Positions 1 to 6,614 of a stretch of 15,835 nt of DNA are shown one piece after another. Below the pieces are notes generated by a model. It saw only the letters and a list, made by a program, of their open reading frames with translations, did no database searches and was not told the origin of the DNA. Made by a program: the position numbers and the translations under genes. Position 1 is the first letter of the stretch. The number at the start of each line of letters is the position of its first letter. This DNA is from Candidatus Melainabacteria bacterium. Lineage in GTDB: Bacteria > Cyanobacteriota > Vampirovibrionia > Obscuribacterales > Obscuribacteraceae. Location: contig PSRH01000031.1 in the NCBI GenBank assembly GCA_003175915.1, positions 1-15,835 of the forward strand, given 5' to 3'.

Positions 1-287
1 TGGCTAGGCGAGCGATCGGCTGGAGCAGGCGGTGGTATAGCTGGCAGGCCGATCTGGCTGGGCGAGCGGTCCGGATGAGGGGGCATGGCTGGTAGGCTGA
101 CCTGACTGGGTGAGCGATCCGGTTGAGGGGACATGGCTGGTAGCCCGACCTGGCTTGGTGAGCGATCGACAGGAGCAGGCGGTGGTATGGCCGGTAACCC
201 GACCTGGCTGGGCGAGCGGTCCGGTTGAGCGGGCATGGCAGGTAGCCCGACTTGACTGGGCGATCGATCCGCCGAGGCTGGAGGCGG
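1..287 (-). repeat. In-frame 48/54-bp tandem repeat encoding DRSPSQVGLPA(M/I)P units
   Basis: The Asp codon that opens each unit starts, on the minus strand, at 269, 221, 167, 119, 71 and 17, giving spacings of 48, 54, 48, 48 and 54 bp. The 16-residue units read DRSPSQVGLPAMPAQP or close variants; the 18-residue units end in AIPPPAPV/A. The order suggests a higher-order 150-bp period (48+54+48). All spacings are multiples of three, so the frame is preserved. The array continues past the window edge, so its copy number is unknown. Confidence 0.9.
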
Positions 288-3215
288 TGGATTGAGATTG
301 CCTTGTGGCCAAGGCAAGGCTGTCGGCGCTTCGTTGGTTGTTGGCGGTGGCACGAGGCGCTGTGCTGGTGGGAGAGGTGTTTTGCTCTCAGAGTTGAGAG
401 CGGACTGCGGCTCAGCAGGAGGACTGAGGCTGGCTTTCTTGGATACAACCGGTGAAATTCTTGGCGCAGGCACACCCGCGGACGGATCAACGGCTGCGGC
501 TGCTTCTGGAGCCTGGGAAGCCTGAGGCAAACCAGATGGGAAGGCTGGCAATGCTCCTGTTTCAGTTTGCACTGAAAAGGGAGCCGGTTGTGATGGCGCA
601 TACGGTGGCGCGCTCTGGCCAAAAGGAGCAGGATTTGAGGGCGGCGCTGTTTGAAAACCTGTGGGCAGAGCCGGCTGACTGGCTCCGGCCAAGGCAGAAA
701 AACCTGGTGCTTGGTTGGCCGCCGGCTCAGCTGAGCTGCTGGTGGATGGCGTTGCAGGAAATATCGCTGAAGGAGCTTGAGGGGACGACTCAGAGGGACC
801 CCAAAGATCAGGCGCCGGGGCCTCCCAGCCTTTCTCTTGTGGCTTTTCAGTTTTGCTGGTGTCACTACTGGTTGCCTTGCTATGTCGATCGCCAAGCATG
901 CTGCCGAGCTTGTCCATGACGGAATTAGCCAGTCCGGCTAGAGACTGAGTGGCAAAGTCAAAGGTAGGCTTGGGCCGAGGTTCTTCCTGGCGCGGTGGTA
1001 CTTCCGCTTTTTCCAGAGAAAGCGTCTGTGCTTCTGTCTTTTCTTCTTTGGATTGCCAGGCTGGAGCTGGCTCAACTTCCTCTGGCCTAAATTCGGCTTG
1101 AGTAGGAGCAGGGAAGGACTCTTGGGCAGGCTTGGTCCAGGGATCCAGCGGCGGGGTCGAATTGAAGAAGCCGGGGGGCTTTTGTGCTGGTGCCTTAGCG
1201 GTGCTCTGGCTTTGGCTCTGGCTTGCGTCGAAATCGCTGATCCGCTGACGGGCAAGTTTTTCTTGAATGGGCATATCCCACTCGCTGTTTAGATCGGCGG
1301 GCAAACCGGTCGGCCCTGGTTGGGCCGGCTGCGGGCCTGGTGTGGGAGGAGCAGATTTAGAACCACCCTTGTCCCAATTAGCCCGGGCGCTCGGTGTACC
1401 GAGCGAATCCATAGGATAAAAGGCCTGCCAGGTGCCCGTTTCAATTTGCTCTGCTTCGACTGACCAGTTGGTTTTCTTAAAAGAGCCGCTCGTCGTAGTA
1501 GATTTGTTTGCTTCGGCTGGATCGACTGGAATGGTTTGTTTGGGTAACTCTGGTGGCCTGGCTGGCACCGGATTACTCCAGGGGCCGGCACCGCCGGGAG
1601 TATCAGGTCTTTCTGGTGTGGGAGGAGCAGGCTGGGACGGCCATCCACTTGCTGAGCCGGCTTCGGCCCAGGCACCAATGGGCGGCTGTTTTTGGGCGGA
1701 CTGGTTGAAGGCGCTGTCCCAAGGGTTGGCAGCGGCTGGTTGATTTGGAGGTGGGTTCTGGCTGTTTCCCCAATCCGGCTGGGCCGATGGCTGGGGCCAG
1801 CTGGGCCCGGGTGGCTTTTCCGGCCAGCCGGCTGGACCGGTTGGTTTGACCGGAGCTTGCTCCGGTTCACCCCAGGCAGAGGCAGGAGGACGTCTGGGTG
1901 GTGGTTCGTGAGCGGCACTACCGAAGGGAGTTGGAGTTTCCGTTGGCATTGCTCCGGGTCCAGGTCCACCCTGACCTTTGGCTAGTGATTCCCAGCCCTT
2001 CGCTGATGTCGGCCAGGCGGGTGCCTGCTCTATTGGTTGAGCCGGCGGCGCGTTCGGCCAGCTATTTGGATCGGGCGCGCCTTTGTTCTCGCCCACACCC
2101 CAGGGATTGCTCCAGGGACTATTAGCGCTTTTGGGCGACTGAGAAAAGAAAGCTCCCAATCCGGTATCATGGCTGGTGGCAGCGTTATCATCTTCGGCTT
2201 GAAGAGTAGACTCGGCGGCTTGATTTGGGTTTACCTGAGGGATTCCTGGGGAGGTGACGCCCCACTGGGTTGTATCTATTGGCGAGGGCTTGCCCCAGGC
2301 ACCAAGGACGCTGGGACCGCTGGGACCACCGCTATCCGGCTGCAGACTGCCGCCCGGCGCTTGCGGTCGTGGCGGCGGGGCGCTACCCTGAGGTGCGCCG
2401 TAGGGAGGAGCACCGTAAGCCGGTGCGCCATAAGGCGGATTGGCATTGTTACTGTTAGCTCCTGGTGCCGGCGGTGGTGCGCCAGGAAAGGCCGGGGAGC
2501 CGCCCCAGAGATCAACATCTTGAGACTTGGCGGCTTCTTCCTGCATGCCTTGCGGATCGTGGCTCTGGCGTTGTGATTCCGAACGCTTGCGCCTGATGGC
2601 ATCTGCTAAGTTGAGCGGTTGTTCTTCTGAAAGAGCATTGTTGAGAGCTTGTCTGGGCCCAAATTTTTCACTGAGCGGTCGGGTGGTTGATTGCAGTTCC
2701 CGGCTCTCAATGGCGGGCATCTCCTGGTAACCTTTGGCGGCCATGGCGCGAAGTTTGCCGGTGTTAGCCCGCATTTCTTGCAGTTGCTCATCGCTAACTT
2801 TCTTGCCAGGAAATTCTTCATCCAGATCAACGGAAGGTTGACTGCGGTGCGGGAAGATGCTTTGCTGCTTTGGGGCGCTGCGAGGGGCGGCCTTGGCTGT
2901 GTTGGCATATTTCTCGGAGCCATTCTTTTTGGCGCCGAGATTTTGCAAGAAGCCGCGCACTGTGTCGAGCAGGTTCTGCTTCGGCTGAGGGAGCTGTTCC
3001 ATTATTCTCCTCGCTAACGATTCGAGTTTAATCGGTAGTAAATCATCTTGGATAGGCAGTTCTTCAGCGGCCAGGATGACTTGCTGCACCTGGTGATGAA
3101 ATTTTTGGCAGGATTCACAGGTTTCCAGATGCATCAAGAGAGCGCGATCGTCTTGCGGAGATATCTCCGTATCAAATCTTTGCTGAATCAGGAATCTAAA
3201 CCGATTGCAGTTCAT
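1..3215 (-). CDS. Giant ZAS-type zinc-finger (anti-sigma-like) protein with long Pro/Gln/Trp-rich tail, C-terminus cut by window edge
   Basis: I translated the minus strand from the ATG at 3215 and found no stop to base 1, giving at least 1071 residues. Residues 1-45 carry C3, then H29-x3-C33-x2-C36, the ligand pattern of ZAS anti-sigma factors (zf-HC2-like), which bind and hold ECF sigma factors. After about residue 70 the chain is Pro/Ala/Gln/Ser/Gly-rich and probably disordered. It contains about 25 scattered Trp, a triple YGAP motif near residues 258-275, and one amphipathic, helix-prone stretch (ATQSLAGLANSVMDKLGSML, about residues 752-771). The last 90 residues form a DRSPSQVGLPA tandem repeat. 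No membrane segment is visible in the window. The gene starts 14 bp after the ECF sigma stop, with an SD-like AGGGAGTGG just before the ATG, so the pair is probably co-translated. Anti-sigma function is inferred from domain and context; the role of the tail is unknown. Confidence 0.85.
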   Translation of the reverse strand, partial: MNCNRFRFLIQQRFDTEISPQDDRALLMHLETCESCQKFHHQVQQVILAAEELPIQDDLLPIKLESLARRIMEQLPQPKQNLLDTVRGFLQNLGAKKNGSEKYANTAKAAPRSAPKQQSIFPHRSQPSVDLDEEFPGKKVSDEQLQEMRANTGKLRAMAAKGYQEMPAIESRELQSTTRPLSEKFGPRQALNNALSEEQPLNLADAIRRKRSESQRQSHDPQGMQEEAAKSQDVDLWGGSPAFPGAPPPAPGANSNNANPPYGAPAYGAPPYGAPQGSAPPPRPQAPGGSLQPDSGGPSGPSVLGAWGKPSPIDTTQWGVTSPGIPQVNPNQAAESTLQAEDDNAATSHDTGLGAFFSQSPKSANSPWSNPWGVGENKGAPDPNSWPNAPPAQPIEQAPAWPTSAKGWESLAKGQGGPGPGAMPTETPTPFGSAAHEPPPRRPPASAWGEPEQAPVKPTGPAGWPEKPPGPSWPQPSAQPDWGNSQNPPPNQPAAANPWDSAFNQSAQKQPPIGAWAEAGSASGWPSQPAPPTPERPDTPGGAGPWSNPVPARPPELPKQTIPVDPAEANKSTTTSGSFKKTNWSVEAEQIETGTWQAFYPMDSLGTPSARANWDKGGSKSAPPTPGPQPAQPGPTGLPADLNSEWDMPIQEKLARQRISDFDASQSQSQSTAKAPAQKPPGFFNSTPPLDPWTKPAQESFPAPTQAEFRPEEVEPAPAWQSKEEKTEAQTLSLEKAEVPPRQEEPRPKPTFDFATQSLAGLANSVMDKLGSMLGDRHSKATSSDTSKTEKPQEKGWEAPAPDLWGPSESSPQAPSAIFPATPSTSSSAEPAANQAPGFSALAGASQPALPTGFQTAPPSNPAPFGQSAPPYAPSQPAPFSVQTETGALPAFPSGLPQASQAPEAAAAVDPSAGVPAPRISPVVSKKASLSPPAEPQSALNSESKTPLPPAQRLVPPPTTNEAPTALPWPQGNLNPPPPASADRSPSQVGLPAMPAQPDRSPSQVGLPAIPPPAPVDRSPSQVGLPAMSPQPDRSPSQVSLPAMPPHPDRSPSQIGLPAIPPPAPADRSPS
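3000..3011 (-). promoter_or_regulatory. Possible internal ribosome binding site and second start in the giant protein gene
   Basis: On the minus strand AGGAGA (3011-3006) lies 4 nt before an in-frame ATG (3002-3000), codon 72 of the long frame. Starting here would produce the disordered tail without its zinc-binding domain. The SD match is good but the spacing is slightly short, and an AGG-AGA-ATA codon run could produce it by chance. Confidence 0.35.
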
Positions 3216-3229
3216 TCCACTCCCTGCCT

Positions 3230-3802
3230 CTACCCACGCCCGAGGCACTTGACGATTTGAACGCGAGCACGATACAGCCAGGCCATTATAGTTTCGGGGG
3301 TTTGATTGAGGACTGAGGCAATTTGATCGTAATCAAGGGACATTTGATGTCTCAAAATAAAAACCTTTTGCTGTTCAGGCGATAGCGAGCTCAAACACCG
3401 GCGTACTCTTTGAGTGCCCAAAATTACAGTCGTCTCCCAGTCCATTTGAGCCGAGCCGTCCACACTAGGATCTAACTGTGGCGGCGGTGGCGAGGCTTCG
3501 GAATATTGTGAATGGTGGTCTGCGCAGGCGCCAACGATAAACTGAGCCAGCCAATCCCAGATGGGCAAGCCCAATTGTTTGGGATTAATCTGTCTTAAAG
3601 AGGCAAAAGCATTTTGAAATGCTGTTATGCATAATTGTTCGGCTGTTTCGGGATGATCAGTCGCCAGAAGAGCGATGGCATAAAAGCGTTCTTGATGTAT
3701 CCAGACAAACTCGTTGCGCTTCTCTGTGTCTCCCTTTTTAAGTTCAGCGAGAACCCCAGATGCGGATTGATTAAAGCTAGTTCGGGTCGGTAATATGGAC
3801 AT
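3230..3802 (-). CDS. ECF-type RNA polymerase sigma factor
   Basis: This 190-residue protein has the two-domain build of extracytoplasmic-function sigma factors, which direct RNA polymerase to a small regulon. Residues about 18-72 correspond to region 2 (core binding and -10 recognition), here quite divergent. A Ser/Pro linker spans about 100-120. Residues about 135-185 are a clear region 4 helix-turn-helix: SLSPEQQKVFILRH, then LDYDQIASVLNQTPETIMAWL and RARVQIVKCL. I chose the ATG at 3802; an in-frame GTG at 3829 would add nine residues, and neither has a strong SD. The gene is followed after 14 bp by the ZAS-domain protein, the usual sigma/anti-sigma order. The weak region 2 makes the ECF subgroup unclear, but the region 4 call is firm. 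Confidence 0.85.
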   Translation of the reverse strand: MSILPTRTSFNQSASGVLAELKKGDTEKRNEFVWIHQERFYAIALLATDHPETAEQLCITAFQNAFASLRQINPKQLGLPIWDWLAQFIVGACADHHSQYSEASPPPPQLDPSVDGSAQMDWETTVILGTQRVRRCLSSLSPEQQKVFILRHQMSLDYDQIASVLNQTPETIMAWLYRARVQIVKCLGRG

Positions 3803-3858
3803 ATCAGGATAGCTGTGAGGCAAGCACACGCTTGCACTAAGGTTTTCGTTGGGCGGAC

Positions 3859-3886
3859 TTTAGAATCCACTCAGGCTAGGAGTCAA
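3859..3886 (-). promoter_or_regulatory. Candidate promoter of the ECF sigma/zinc-finger operon
   Basis: Read on the minus strand: TTGACT (3886-3881), a 16-bp spacer, then TCTAAA (3864-3859). These match the sigma-70 hexamers at 5/6 and 4/6 positions. The expected start, near 3852, is about 50 nt before the chosen sigma ATG. If real, housekeeping sigma reads the operon instead of, or as well as, its own ECF sigma. Confidence 0.4.
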
Positions 3887-3893
3887 GCTCAAC

Positions 3894-3912
3894 AAACTGC
3901 TTCAAGCAGTTT
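3894..3912. repeat. Perfect inverted repeat upstream of the ECF operon promoter
   Basis: AAACTGC-TTCAA-GCAGTTT has 7-bp perfect arms and a 5-nt loop. It ends 7 bp upstream of the candidate -35 of the sigma operon. It has no U-tract on either strand that would suit a terminator, so an operator or a chance hairpin is more likely. Confidence 0.5.
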
Positions 3913-4130
3913 AACAACACTTCAGTCGCCAAATCAGAAGCCTTCAGGCAGAAAAACAGGAGCTGTGGGACCGCCACCCTCTCAGTTTACATGATTGACA
4001 GCGAAAGAATTTCAAACCGCTTATCTAAAGGCATCCTCCTTCCTGCCTTTGAAGTGGGGCTTCAAGCCGTTAACATAGATGTACCACGTTCCTGGCTTCA
4101 CTATTAAGGAGGAGCCACTCTCAGAGAAAA

Positions 4131-4859
4131 ATGGCTCAACAAACAAATTATCGGATCTTTGTAAAACCGACCCAAGCGGGCGCTTTCAACCTAGCTAAGG
4201 TATTGAACGCACCCAGACATGCAAGCCCAGTCGATGTGAAAGCGGCGTGCACAAGTTTCGAACTTGTCGGCGAAACTGAGGATATTCCAGAAGACATTGA
4301 GGCCTTTGCCTCTTTCGTAATGACGGATTTCTTTGCCCTGGCCCACAGAACGGGTCTGTACAACCGCCAGAGAGCGCTTTGGGACGCCGTTGGGCGGATT
4401 AACGAAATCCTTATGACGCGACCATTAAGGGGATTATTTATTAAAGTTAATCAGCCCTTTGTCGATTTACGCTTCGTCGACTTGCGTGGCAACACTCTTA
4501 TTTTCGGCAGCATCATGGACAGAGAAACGAACCAGTCTGCCCCGGCCAATATCAGTCGCTTCGTCAATAAAGCTCTGGAACGGGCCGGGCGCATTCACAA
4601 ACGCCAGGGCTATCTTTTTGGTGTATTTCTTGCCCTGCCTGAAGAGATACCTGAGGCTGTACAAGCGACGATCGATCGGATGACTCAAGCTGATGATCCG
4701 GTGGCTCGCTACGAATCGAAGTTGCCACCACCAATCTCGGCGCCGCTCAATCTTCTCAAAATTGAGGCGTTACCTGGTGAGAGCACGAGAGTAAAGTTGA
4801 GTTTGGCCCATCCCAACCTCAGGTGTGAGGAAGCTGGCAAGCTCGTGCAAGCGGGTTAG
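4131..4859 (+). CDS. Hypothetical protein, 242 aa, family not recognised
   Basis: I do not recognise this protein. It begins MAQQTNYRIFVKPTQAGAFN and looks like a soluble, cytosolic globular protein: no signal peptide, no long hydrophobic segment, mixed alpha/beta-like character. Features visible are an acidic stretch near residue 50 (GETEDIPEDIE), a hydrophobic beta-like core near 100-125 (GLFIKVNQPFVDLRFVDLRG), and a basic patch (ERAGRIHKRQGY, about 150-160). A Pro-rich hinge near 200 is followed by a final beta-rich 40 residues. The start is the only in-frame candidate near the AAGGAGGAG tract, although the spacing is long; AGAGA just before the ATG is a weak alternative SD. It is divergent from the ECF operon and ends 9 bp from the convergent carboxyltransferase stop. 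Its length and normal composition argue for a real gene. Confidence 0.8.
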   Translation: MAQQTNYRIFVKPTQAGAFNLAKVLNAPRHASPVDVKAACTSFELVGETEDIPEDIEAFASFVMTDFFALAHRTGLYNRQRALWDAVGRINEILMTRPLRGLFIKVNQPFVDLRFVDLRGNTLIFGSIMDRETNQSAPANISRFVNKALERAGRIHKRQGYLFGVFLALPEEIPEAVQATIDRMTQADDPVARYESKLPPPISAPLNLLKIEALPGESTRVKLSLAHPNLRCEEAGKLVQAG

Positions 4860-4868
4860 TTAGCCATT

Positions 4869-6416
4869 TCAAAGAGGAATATTGCCATGCTTGCGCGGCG
4901 CCCGGGTGAGACGCTTGTTTGTCTGGGCGAGGAGGGCGCTGAGCAAGGCATGTCTTGTTTCCGACGGTACGATCACATCGTCGATATAGCCTGACTGAGC
5001 AGCTACATACGGATTGGCAATGCCACTGCGGTATTGACTGGCAATTTCTTTGAGGCGTGATTGATTTTCTTTCAATTCTTTTTTATAGAGAAGGTTGACG
5101 GCACCCTCGACGCCCATGACGGCAATTTCGGCAGTCGGCCAGGCGAAATTGAAGTCACCACCGACGTTTTTCGATCCCATTACGTCAAAAGCGCCACCAT
5201 AAGCTTTGCGAACGATCACAGTCAGTTTCGGCACGGTTGCCTCGCAGTAGGCGTACAAGAGCTTGGCACCGTGACGGATGATGCCACCATGTTCTTGTTG
5301 CTTACCAGGCAAATAGCCGGGCACATCGACAAAGGTGACCACCGGTATGTTGAAAGCATCGCAGAAACGCAGGAAGCGAGCCCCTTTTATCGAAGCATTG
5401 ATGTCGAGAGTGCCGGCCAGGACCAGGGGCTGATTGGCGATCACTGCCACCACTTGCCCTTCCAGACGAGCAAACCCGCAAATCAAATTGGCGGCAAATG
5501 ACGGGGCAATTTCAAAAAACTCGCCGCTGTCGAAAATTCTTTCAATTACCCCATGCATATCGTATGGTTTGACCGGATCGACAGGAATGAAATTGTCCAG
5601 CTCAGTTATGTTCTTTGGGACGCGAGCCAGATGAGCAGGCGTTGCCGGAGGCTTTTCAAGATTATTGCTGGGCAAGTAGGATAAGAGTTTTCTGACAAGT
5701 TTAAGCGCTTCTTCTTCGCTGGCAGCGGAAAGCTGAGCAACACCGCTTTTCTCATTATGGATATGAGCGCCGCCTAGTTCTTCGAAGGATATTTCTTCAC
5801 CAGTGACGGTGCGGACTACGTCCGGACCAGTGATGAACATGTAGCTTTGCTGAGCGACCATAATTGTGAAATCGGTTACTGCTGGACTGTATACGGCACC
5901 ACCGGCGCAGGCACCCATAATCACTGATATCTGCGGGATTACTCCTGAGCTATTGACGTTGCGATAAAAGATATCGGCATAGCCAGCCAGTGAATTGACT
6001 CCTTCTTGAATGCGGGCACCACCACTTTCGTTGAGACCGATCACGGGACAACCCGCCTGCAGGGCCAGGTCCATAATCTTGCAAACTTTCTTGGCAAATA
6101 CCTCGCCTAGAGCGCCGCCGAGAAAGGTGCCATCGTGAGCAAAGAGGTAAATGGGGCGGCCGTCTATTTTCGCTTGACCAGTGATGACGCCGTCGCCATC
6201 GGCAAGGCGCTTCTGCATATCGAACTGGTGGCAGCGGTGCAGGGCAAAACGGTCGAGTTCGAAAAATGAGCCAGCATCAACGAGCTTCTCGATCCGTTCT
6301 CTTGCCAACAATTGCCCTTGATTCTGTCGTTTCTCTTTGACGGACTGATCTGCTTTTTTTGCCGCTTCTCTTTTGGATTTCAAAAGAGCAATCGGATCGG
6401 CCTCTTTGGGGTCCAT
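4869..6416 (-). CDS. pccB: Acyl-CoA carboxylase carboxyltransferase (propionyl-CoA carboxylase beta-like)
   Basis: This 515-residue protein has the full length and both crotonase-like halves of the biotin-dependent acyl-CoA carboxyltransferase family. The enzyme moves CO2 from carboxybiotin to propionyl-CoA, giving methylmalonyl-CoA; related members decarboxylate methylmalonyl-CoA or use other acyl-CoAs. N-half signatures are ESGGARIQEGV (130-140) and GACAGGAVYSPA (168-179), the oxyanion and CoA site, then FITGPDVVRTVTGEE (194-208). C-half signatures are VDVPGYLPG (363-371), GGIIRHGAKLLYAY (377-390) and KAYGGAFDVMGSK (404-416). The N-terminal 45 residues are a charged helix typical of the family. 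No biotin carboxylase or biotin carrier gene is in the window, so the alpha partner must be elsewhere. The substrate is inferred: PccB, MmdA and AccD-like paralogues are hard to separate by eye. Confidence 0.92.
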   Translation of the reverse strand: MDPKEADPIALLKSKREAAKKADQSVKEKRQNQGQLLARERIEKLVDAGSFFELDRFALHRCHQFDMQKRLADGDGVITGQAKIDGRPIYLFAHDGTFLGGALGEVFAKKVCKIMDLALQAGCPVIGLNESGGARIQEGVNSLAGYADIFYRNVNSSGVIPQISVIMGACAGGAVYSPAVTDFTIMVAQQSYMFITGPDVVRTVTGEEISFEELGGAHIHNEKSGVAQLSAASEEEALKLVRKLLSYLPSNNLEKPPATPAHLARVPKNITELDNFIPVDPVKPYDMHGVIERIFDSGEFFEIAPSFAANLICGFARLEGQVVAVIANQPLVLAGTLDINASIKGARFLRFCDAFNIPVVTFVDVPGYLPGKQQEHGGIIRHGAKLLYAYCEATVPKLTVIVRKAYGGAFDVMGSKNVGGDFNFAWPTAEIAVMGVEGAVNLLYKKELKENQSRLKEIASQYRSGIANPYVAAQSGYIDDVIVPSETRHALLSALLAQTNKRLTRAPRKHGNIPL

Positions 6417-6494
6417 CTTCTATTTAGTGCTCCGCTTCTGCCGTAAATCGCTTGCTTAGCGTGCGCACAATTAAAGCACACTACGATTCCGCCT

Positions 6495-6567
6495 TGTAGG
6501 GCACGCTTGTCGGGGCGGCTTTAGCCGCCCGTATTTCGAAGAGCCGGACGCTAAAGCGTCCCCTACA
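6495..6567. repeat. Nested palindromic intergenic element (REP/MITE-like)
   Basis: Outer 7-bp inverted repeats TGTAGGG (6495-6501) and CCCTACA (6561-6567) enclose two hairpins. One is GGGCGGC-TTTA-GCCGCCC (6513-6530, 7-bp stem). The other is GGACGC-TAAA-GCGTCC (6546-6561, 6-bp stem). Both loops are TTTA or its complement. The element lies between the sigma factor stop and the carboxyltransferase gene, both on the minus strand, so it could also attenuate read-through, but it has no U-tract. The architecture is that of dispersed REP/BIME-type or small MITE repeats; only this copy is in the window. Confidence 0.65.
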
Positions 6568-6614
6568 GGCAACCCCTTAAGAAGCACGTGGAATCTGCCT
6601 GTTATACAGAGGTC

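Larger units (their letters stand above)
3803..4130. other. Divergent intergenic region between the ECF operon and the 242-aa gene
   Basis: This 328-bp stretch has no convincing ORF. It holds the candidate sigma-operon promoter (3859-3886) and the inverted repeat at 3894-3912. Near the plus-strand gene there is a perfect TTGACA (3995-4000), but the nearest -10-like hexamer, TTATCT (4021-4026), is 20 bp away, so that promoter is weakly supported. AAGGAGGAG ends about 19 nt before the ATG at 4131, unusually far for an SD; no alternative start codon lies closer to it in frame. Confidence 0.5.

Noticed and set aside
1..287. Direct repeats at regular spacing, considered as a CRISPR array
   Set aside because: Repeat and intervening sequence are both conserved, all units are in one coding frame, and there are no unique spacers.
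1..3000. Several long overlapping frames on both strands across the left region, such as 1289-1969 minus and 2037-2576 plus
   Set aside because: They are shadows of the single long minus-strand frame starting at 3215, which is open throughout, keeps a steady Pro/Gln composition and carries a repeat whose spacings are all multiples of three.
3995..4026. TTGACA with TTATCT as a promoter for the 242-aa gene
   Set aside because: The -35 is perfect but the 20-bp spacer is too long for a confident sigma-70 promoter, so I mention it only in the intergenic entry.
5061..5501. A 146-aa plus-strand frame inside the carboxyltransferase gene
   Set aside because: It lies opposite a gene with clear family motifs and shows no domain of its own.
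6513..6561. The two GC-rich hairpins as the sigma-70 gene terminator
   Set aside because: No U-tract follows either stem on the minus strand, and the enclosing inverted repeats fit a repeat element better.
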